A stretch of 64,000 nt of DNA from Sanyastnella coralliicola (lineage in GTDB: Bacteria; Bacteroidota; Bacteroidia; Flavobacteriales_D; Sanyastnellaceae). The notes beneath the pieces were generated by a model. That model did no database searches. It saw only the letters and a program-made list of their open reading frames with translations, and had not been told where the DNA came from. The stretch covers positions 3,241,501 to 3,305,500 of the forward strand of contig NZ_CP132543.1 of the NCBI RefSeq assembly GCF_030845195.1, written 5' to 3'. A program made the position numbers and the translations under genes. Positions 58,591-64,000 of the stretch are shown piece after piece (position 1 is the stretch's first letter; the number at the start of each line of letters is the position of its first letter).

Positions 58591-61131
58591 TCACAGTTCT
58601 CCAAGATTCATGCCAATGCTGAAATGGAACTGTCCTTGGGTCATATTTGGGACTTCTGGAATGTCGTCCAATCTCCATCCGTAATCCAGTCCGAGTAGAC
58701 CGAACATTGGTAGGAAGATTCGAAGACCAACACCCCCTGCTCTCTTTACATTGAACGGGTTGAAGTCACGAACATTTGCCCATGTATTACCTGCCTCCAA
58801 GAAGCTAAGTGCGTAAATAGTTGCGTTCGGATTCGTTGAAAGTGGGTAGCGGAGTTCAACTCCGTACTTCACAATCGATGGTGAACCTGTATTAGGGTTC
58901 GGGTAGGTCACAGAAAGGTCATCGTACCCACGAAGGTTTACGATTTCACGTCCGTCAAGTACGAAACCAGAAAGGAAGACCCCTCCGAGGTAGAATCGTT
59001 CGAAAGGTGAAAGACCAATGTCGCTGTTGTAAAGTCCGAGAACACCCATACCGAAGTTCGCGTTGAGGACCAGCTTGCGGTTGTTTTCCTCGCTACCTTT
59101 CGTCAGTGGCGTGTACCAGTTCGCAGTGAACTTCCACTTGTGGTACTCTACCCATTTGAACTTCTCTTCATCGGTCATTGATGCGTAGTCAACATCTTCT
59201 CCAAGAACGTTCTTGCGGATGAATGAGTATGGCGCAGTGGCCTTAAAGCTAAACTTCACATTCGACCCCCAGGTCGGGAAGATCGGATCGGCTACCGAGT
59301 TACGTTGGATTGAGAAGTTCAATGCCAAGTTGTTCGATTTACCGTTCGCGAATGAGAAGAAACTCTGGAAGTTATTCAGGTCAAAGTGCTGGTAGCTAAT
59401 TCCAGCGTACATCAAGAACCAGTCATCTGGACGCTTCCAACGCTGTCCGAAACCGATGCTAGCTCCTGTAATATTCAATGACTGACGCAGCGGGTTGGCT
59501 TCGCCATCAATCGTACGTCGCTGTCCGTTACTCTGTATTGAGTGATAAACACCGAAGGTTAATGAGTTCGGCTTCTTACCACCCAACCAAGGCTCAGTAA
59601 ATGACAGGTTGTAGCTCTGGAAGAACACCCCGTTCGACTGCGCTCGAATGCTCAATTGCTGTCCGTCACCTGAAGGGATTGGGCGCCAAGCATCTTTCTT
59701 GAACATGCGACGAAGTGAGAAGTTGGTGAAGCTCAAACCGAGGGTACCCACCACACGGCCTCCACCCCAACCACCAGAAAGCTCAATCTGATCGGAAGGT
59801 TTTTCTTCAACTACGTATTCAATGTCTACCGTTCCTTCATCATCGTTCTGGATTGGATTCACCTGGAAGGCTTCCGGGTTGAAGTAATTCAATCGCGCAA
59901 GCTCTCGCTGTGTACGAATGATATCTGTTCTAGAGAAGAGGGCTCCTGGCTTGGTCTTGATCTCGCGGTAAATTACGTGATCGTTTGTCTTGGTATTTCC
60001 TACCACAGTCACTCGTCCAATGCGGAACTGCTTACCCTCGTACATTCTCACTTCAATATCGATCGAGTCATTCTCAACCAATACTTCTACTGGGAACGCC
60101 TGGAACTGGAGGTATCCATCATCCTGGTAAAGACTTGTGATGTCTAGTCCTTTCGGGTTCATGTAGAGACGCGTTTCCAACATCTGTGCGTCGTAAACGT
60201 CCCCTGATTTGATTTTTAGGATCGAATCAAGCTGCGAACTTCTGTATTTCGTGTTACCACTGAAGTAGATGTTTCTGAAGTAGAACTGCGTTCCTTCATC
60301 TACGGTGATGTCAATGGCAATGCGATTATCAGCGGTGCGGTAAATGCTATCAGAAACAATACGCGCATTGCGGAAACCTTTCGCGTTATACTTCGCAATG
60401 AGGGCTTCCTTGTCTCCTTCGTAGCTCTCCTCAATGTACTTTGAGCTCTTGAACACCCGCCACCAAGCCTTCTGCTTGGTTTCTTTCATTGAACGAGCTA
60501 GTTTCTTCTCGCTCATCTCTTCAACCCCAACAAAGTTGATTTCAGAAATCTTCACGCGCTGGCCTTTATTCACCTTGATGGCCATCTTCACGCTATTCTC
60601 AATCTGGTCATACGGCTCTGTGGTCACCGTCACGTCAGCGTTCAAGAATCCTTTATCGATGTAGTGATCAATGATCTTCTTCTTGGTAGTAGCTATCAAG
60701 TTTTCATTGACAATTCGTCCAGAGTAAAGATCAAGTAGCTCTCGCAGGCTTTCACGCTCAGAGCGTTTCAAACCAGGGAAGTTATATTTCCCCAGTCGAG
60801 GCATCTCCTTCAAGTCGATGACCAAGAAGATCTCGGTACCACGAACTTCCGCGGCGTAAATCGAGATATCGCTAAAAAGCTGCTGACGCCAAAGATTTCT
60901 AATGGCCTGTGTGATATCGTCACCAGGTACGGTAATCTCTTGACCTACTTGAATCCCAGCAAAAAGTTTGATGGCTTGCACATCACTGAATTCCACACCT
61001 GTCACGGTAACTCCGGCAACAGTGTAGGTAGATGGCAAACTATAATCAACTACTTCACCGAGGCGGGTTACCTGCGCTGAAGCAAATAAGGCGACATGAC
61101 ATACCAGGAAAATGAGGACGTTCCTAAGCAT
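58591..61131 (-). CDS. bamA: Outer-membrane protein assembly factor BamA
   Basis: From ATG 61131 (overlapping the uppS stop as TAATG): 846 residues with a signal peptide (MLRNVLIFLVCHVALFASAQ). Five POTRA-type repeats are followed by a 16-strand barrel with the substrate loop block near the end (GVGLRIFLPMFGLLGLDYGWRLDD); the last strand ends in FHFSIGMNLGEL. It folds outer-membrane proteins with the Skp chaperones encoded next. The ORF can be read upstream into uppS, but that part has no BamA features. Confidence 0.96.
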   Translation of the reverse strand: MLRNVLIFLVCHVALFASAQVTRLGEVVDYSLPSTYTVAGVTVTGVEFSDVQAIKLFAGIQVGQEITVPGDDITQAIRNLWRQQLFSDISIYAAEVRGTEIFLVIDLKEMPRLGKYNFPGLKRSERESLRELLDLYSGRIVNENLIATTKKKIIDHYIDKGFLNADVTVTTEPYDQIENSVKMAIKVNKGQRVKISEINFVGVEEMSEKKLARSMKETKQKAWWRVFKSSKYIEESYEGDKEALIAKYNAKGFRNARIVSDSIYRTADNRIAIDITVDEGTQFYFRNIYFSGNTKYRSSQLDSILKIKSGDVYDAQMLETRLYMNPKGLDITSLYQDDGYLQFQAFPVEVLVENDSIDIEVRMYEGKQFRIGRVTVVGNTKTNDHVIYREIKTKPGALFSRTDIIRTQRELARLNYFNPEAFQVNPIQNDDEGTVDIEYVVEEKPSDQIELSGGWGGGRVVGTLGLSFTNFSLRRMFKKDAWRPIPSGDGQQLSIRAQSNGVFFQSYNLSFTEPWLGGKKPNSLTFGVYHSIQSNGQRRTIDGEANPLRQSLNITGASIGFGQRWKRPDDWFLMYAGISYQHFDLNNFQSFFSFANGKSNNLALNFSIQRNSVADPIFPTWGSNVKFSFKATAPYSFIRKNVLGEDVDYASMTDEEKFKWVEYHKWKFTANWYTPLTKGSEENNRKLVLNANFGMGVLGLYNSDIGLSPFERFYLGGVFLSGFVLDGREIVNLRGYDDLSVTYPNPNTGSPSIVKYGVELRYPLSTNPNATIYALSFLEAGNTWANVRDFNPFNVKRAGGVGLRIFLPMFGLLGLDYGWRLDDIPEVPNMTQGQFHFSIGMNLGEL

Positions 61132-61877
61132 TACTTTTCTTCGTTCGTTAGAGTGATCTGTTCTGCTGTCTTCCCGAAACGTCGTTGGCGCTGTTGGTAA
61201 GCCTTGATCGCGTCGTAAAGATCGCTTTCGCGGAAATCCGGCCAGAATTTCGGAGTGAAGTACAACTCTGCATAAGCGATTTGCCACAGCAAAAAGTTAC
61301 TTATACGTTGTTCACCACTGGTTCTGATCATCAGTTCCGGGTCTGGTATATCCTGTGTTGTTAGGTGCTTGGTGATCAATTCTTCATCGATCTCATTGGC
61401 TTTCACTCCAGAGGCTACGATCGAGCGAACCGCTTCCACGATTTCCCAACGTGCACTGTAGCTCAATGCCAAAACCAATTGAATTCCTTTGTTTGATGCA
61501 GTGCGTTCCATGGCCGCTTCGAGCTGAAGCTTTGCCTTCGGCGGAAGGCTGTCTAACGCGCCAATAGCGCGTAAACGCACATCATTTTGATCGAGTTCGC
61601 TCACCTCATCAACGATGGTTTGAACGAGCAGATCCATGAGGGCTGCAACCTCCTCTTGAGGACGGTTCCAGTTCTCCGTAGAAAATGCATAGAGTGTGAG
61701 GTAGTTCACGCCCAGTTTGCGTGCTCCTTTCAGCGCAGAGCGCACTGATTCAACCCCATTAAAATGGCCAAAGATGCGTTCTTGGCCTTTTTCACGAGCC
61801 CAACGTCCATTGCCGTCCATAATAATGGCGACATGCTGCGGAATATTATTCTGATCAATGCCCTCGATCTCCCCCAT
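61131..61877 (-). CDS. uppS: Isoprenyl transferase (undecaprenyl diphosphate synthase)
   Basis: A 248-residue cis-prenyltransferase that makes the C55 lipid carrier for cell-wall synthesis. It has the catalytic D21 in AIIMDGNGRWA, the FSTENWNRP block, and the C-terminal RTSGEQRISNFLLWQIAYAELYF signature. It overlaps bamA by one base and follows the DUF6089 gene by 124 bp. A one-mismatch copy of the 13-bp motif lies at 61223-61235. Confidence 0.97.
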   Translation of the reverse strand: MGEIEGIDQNNIPQHVAIIMDGNGRWAREKGQERIFGHFNGVESVRSALKGARKLGVNYLTLYAFSTENWNRPQEEVAALMDLLVQTIVDEVSELDQNDVRLRAIGALDSLPPKAKLQLEAAMERTASNKGIQLVLALSYSARWEIVEAVRSIVASGVKANEIDEELITKHLTTQDIPDPELMIRTSGEQRISNFLLWQIAYAELYFTPKFWPDFRESDLYDAIKAYQQRQRRFGKTAEQITLTNEEK

Positions 61878-62001
61878 GCAATTGGTGTTGTTTTGGTCAT
61901 TCTCCTAACGGAGTAGAACGCAGGATATGCGCAGTTAAGCAATTTTAACAACGCAGCTCCGCAGTTCAGCGGCAAATGTACCCAAAAAGAAGGGGACTTC
62001 C

Positions 62002-62850
62002 TTACTGATTCCAACAGCTTGTTGGGGGCTTTCCTAAACGGATGGAAAGGGTTACAGTGGTGAAATTGAACCAATCGCGTCTACCCGGGTCTCCTCGCTG
62101 CAGTCCGGCGTTGTTCTCAAGGTCTCCCTCGAGTCCTAAACTGCGGTCTGAAAGGATGACTGCGAGCTCTCCACTTTCGTCAGCCAGAACAGCTGGATTC
62201 GCATAAGTGGTTGACACGTCGTCAAGATAATCGGTGTATGTCTTGCGCATCCCCCATTCTAGAGAGATGGCTACAATGCTGAACAGGTTGGCTTTTAGTC
62301 CAACACCGAATGGAATTGACACTCCATTCAAACTGTATGGCGCTTCTCCTTCAGAGGTTCCTTGACCTTCTGTTCCTAATGGCTGAAGCTCGTACCAACG
62401 TCCTAAGTAGTTCGCTTGCGGCTTGTGTGAGTAGTACCCAAGACCAAGAAAAACGTAAGGGGAAATTGGATCCTTACGGTTTCCAATTTGATAGTCCACG
62501 TAGTTCAACTCTACCGTTACAGAACCTTCAATGATTTCGTTTCGGAAACTCAGGTTACGGTTTTGTTGCCAGAGATCGTCACTATCAGCGTCTGTTGCTT
62601 CGATGGTTCCGTAGAATACTTGGCCCTTGATAGACCAACGCTTGTCTAGATTCTCTCGGTACATCGCGCCTCCACCTACTCGTAACGTTCCGTTGAAGTG
62701 TTGGTATGGGTTGATGTCTCCGATGTAGTATGAAGTACCAGCTACCAAACCGAATTCTCGACTGGTTTCGAACTTCTTTCCTTGAGCGGAGAGATCAATT
62801 CCTGCGGTTAGCAGAAATAAAGATGATATGAAAGCGACAATTAAACGCAT
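62002..62850 (-). CDS. DUF6089-like outer-membrane protein
   Basis: 282 residues with a signal peptide (ending DLSAQ) and an outer-membrane barrel pattern: FGLVAGTSYYIGDINP, GGGAMYRENLDKRWSIKG, SPYVFLGLGYYSHKP, IPFGVGLKANL, LEWGMRKTYTDYLDDVS. In Flavobacteriia a DUF6089 protein regularly sits between nadK and uppS-bamA, as here. The position suggests a role in envelope biogenesis, but the function is not known. Confidence 0.85.
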   Translation of the reverse strand: MRLIVAFISSLFLLTAGIDLSAQGKKFETSREFGLVAGTSYYIGDINPYQHFNGTLRVGGGAMYRENLDKRWSIKGQVFYGTIEATDADSDDLWQQNRNLSFRNEIIEGSVTVELNYVDYQIGNRKDPISPYVFLGLGYYSHKPQANYLGRWYELQPLGTEGQGTSEGEAPYSLNGVSIPFGVGLKANLFSIVAISLEWGMRKTYTDYLDDVSTTYANPAVLADESGELAVILSDRSLGLEGDLENNAGLQRGDPGRRDWFNFTTVTLSIRLGKPPTSCWNQ

Positions 62851-62902
62851 ACCGCACTATAAACGAGATATTTCCAATTGTGTTGCAAAAGTAGTCGAAA
62901 CC

Positions 62903-63781
62903 TTAATTCCTTCGATCAATTCCCCACAGTAACTTATTGCGAATCGTCTGGAAGAAATGCTGATCTTCCATATCGATCAATTTCATCCGGAAAGCCGCTG
63001 TAGAAAGGACTACCTGGGCTCCAGCCTTCAAGCTATAACTATGCGAATCCAAGGTTAGAAGGAATTCTTCTGCTCGTCCTTCAGCACGCAAACGAATTTT
63101 ACAATCATTCGGCACTACCAGTGGACGAACATTCAAATTGTGCGGTGCAATTGGAGTAAGGATGAAATTTTCAGACCCTGGCATCACAATCGGACCTCCA
63201 CAACTTAAGCTGTAAGCCGTAGACCCTGTTGGTGTGGCCACGATCAGCCCATCTGCCCAATAGGTATTGATGAACTTATCGTCTTTATAGGCATCCACTG
63301 TCACCATCGAAGCATCTTCCTTTTTGTGGATCGTCACTTCGTTGAGCGCATATGGGAAATCAATATCTGTGAGATCAGGACAATCAACCTTGATCAAAGA
63401 ACGCTCATCGATTTTGTACTCTTTGTTCTCTAGCGCATCAATGGCCTGGCCGATTTCATCTGTTGGAATGTTCGAAAGGAACCCGAGACGTCCTGTATTG
63501 ATACCAAGCACAGGAATGTCTTTGTCTCGGATAACACCGAGGGTATCAAGCAAGGTTCCATCACCTCCAATGGAGATCATGACATCTGCCCCTTCGATTT
63601 CTGTATGGTCGTGGAATATTTCTGCTTTCGCAGGAAGCGCGATTCCGATCTCATTCAAGAAACGACTAAATCGCTCTCCAACGAGAAGATCATGCCCTCT
63701 AATCACGAGCATATCGAGTAGACCAGTTATGGCATCGATGTACTCGGTTTCGAAGCGTTTACCAAAGACTGCGAGCTTCAT
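62903..63781 (-). CDS. nadK: NAD kinase
   Basis: A 292-residue enzyme that phosphorylates NAD to NADP. The GGDGT motif is at residues 72-76 (SIGGDGTLLDTL, catalytic D74), followed by PVLGINTGRLGFL, ALNEVTIHK and the TPTGSTAYSLSCGGPIV block. Normal length. It begins 38 bp downstream of the CBS-domain gene and leads into the DUF6089-uppS-bamA series. Confidence 0.97.
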   Translation of the reverse strand: MKLAVFGKRFETEYIDAITGLLDMLVIRGHDLLVGERFSRFLNEIGIALPAKAEIFHDHTEIEGADVMISIGGDGTLLDTLGVIRDKDIPVLGINTGRLGFLSNIPTDEIGQAIDALENKEYKIDERSLIKVDCPDLTDIDFPYALNEVTIHKKEDASMVTVDAYKDDKFINTYWADGLIVATPTGSTAYSLSCGGPIVMPGSENFILTPIAPHNLNVRPLVVPNDCKIRLRAEGRAEEFLLTLDSHSYSLKAGAQVVLSTAAFRMKLIDMEDQHFFQTIRNKLLWGIDRRN

Positions 63782-63819
63782 GCTTACGAAGGTATCAATA
63801 TTCTATGGGGAAAAGAGGA

Positions 63820-64000
63820 TCAGGTATTGAGATAGCGCATCAGCTCATCATAGCGATTGCGCAGGTCATCCTGATAGTTCGGCGCATCATAAGTAGCCTT
63901 AATGGTGTAATTGTAACGCTGCAAGGTCTGCACGATTCCGCGAATGCTTGTTTCGTTGATCTTGAGCGAGACTTGCACCATTCTGCTATCGCCCATTCGA
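63820..64000 (-). CDS. CBS domain-containing protein, C-terminal part
   Basis: The frame is open to the window edge; about 60 residues are visible and the N-terminus is missing. The tail (VQVSLKINETSIRGIVQTLQ, then RYNYTIKATYDAPNYQDDL and RNRYDELMRYLNT) matches the end of the CBS-domain protein that lies upstream of nadK in many Flavobacteriia, where the tail follows two CBS domains. The CBS domains themselves lie outside the window, so the name rests on this tail and on gene order. Confidence 0.7.
   Translation of the reverse strand, partial: RMGDSRMVQVSLKINETSIRGIVQTLQRYNYTIKATYDAPNYQDDLRNRYDELMRYLNT

Overview
The window looks like chromosome of a Bacteroidota bacterium, most probably a marine Flavobacteriales member of the Cryomorphaceae/Schleiferiaceae type (inference). 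The reasons are: Bacteroidota-style -7 promoter boxes (TAnnTTTG and variants) with almost no Shine-Dalgarno sequences; type IX secretion sorting tails; a conserved minus-strand block (CBS protein, nadK, DUF6089, uppS, bamA, two skp/ompH, murI); and mreD-mrdA-rodA order. I see no rRNA, tRNA, prophage, IS element or CRISPR array.

Layout. 1-3.5 kb: rod-shape operon (mreD end, mrdA, rodA). 3.6-4.9 kb: secreted protein with a T9SS-like tail. 4.9-8.2 kb: a sulfur-carrier cysteine biosynthesis operon (CysM, JAMM protease, CysO-like carrier, MoeB-rhodanese) behind two tandem leader-peptide attenuators. 8.5-12.5 kb: sucAB (2-oxoglutarate dehydrogenase E1/E2; the shared E3, lpd, lies at 29.2 kb). 12.6-14.8 kb: rfbA, a polyprenyl synthetase and a small unknown gene. 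15-24.5 kb: small hypothetical, secreted or membrane genes separated by intergenic DNA with a 7-bp period. 24.6-31.7 kb: VWA lipoprotein, ParDE-like pair, MMPL/RND exporter, lpd, hemH. 31.9-40.6 kb: pabB, tilS, a queuosine-precursor transporter, dsbD, gmhA and the comM-like ATPase. 40.6-55.9 kb: di-heme peroxidase, subtilase, TonB-type outer-membrane protein, a three-gene secreted/surface operon, a TPR-HTH regulator and an arylamine N-acetyltransferase. 56-64 kb: gamma carbonic anhydrase and the envelope-biogenesis block.

The strongest system is the cysteine operon. Two short ORFs carry runs of three and five Cys codons. Each is followed by a GC-rich terminator whose 5' arm can also pair with sequence at the leader's own stop codon. 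That is the geometry of trp/his-type attenuation, here apparently sensing charged tRNA-Cys twice in series before a CysO-type pathway like that of mycobacteria. The carrier ends in Gly-Gly-Ser-His, so the neighbouring JAMM protease may have to expose the Gly-Gly end first.

Two genome-scale patterns also stand out. A 13-bp word, CGCTANCGCGGAA, occurs 17 times by my manual count, all inside genes and on both strands, where about 0.01 copies are expected by chance; it behaves like a DNA-uptake sequence. The intergenic spacers are built from many different heptanucleotide repeats that share one 7-bp period. All counts, pairings and alignments here were made by eye.
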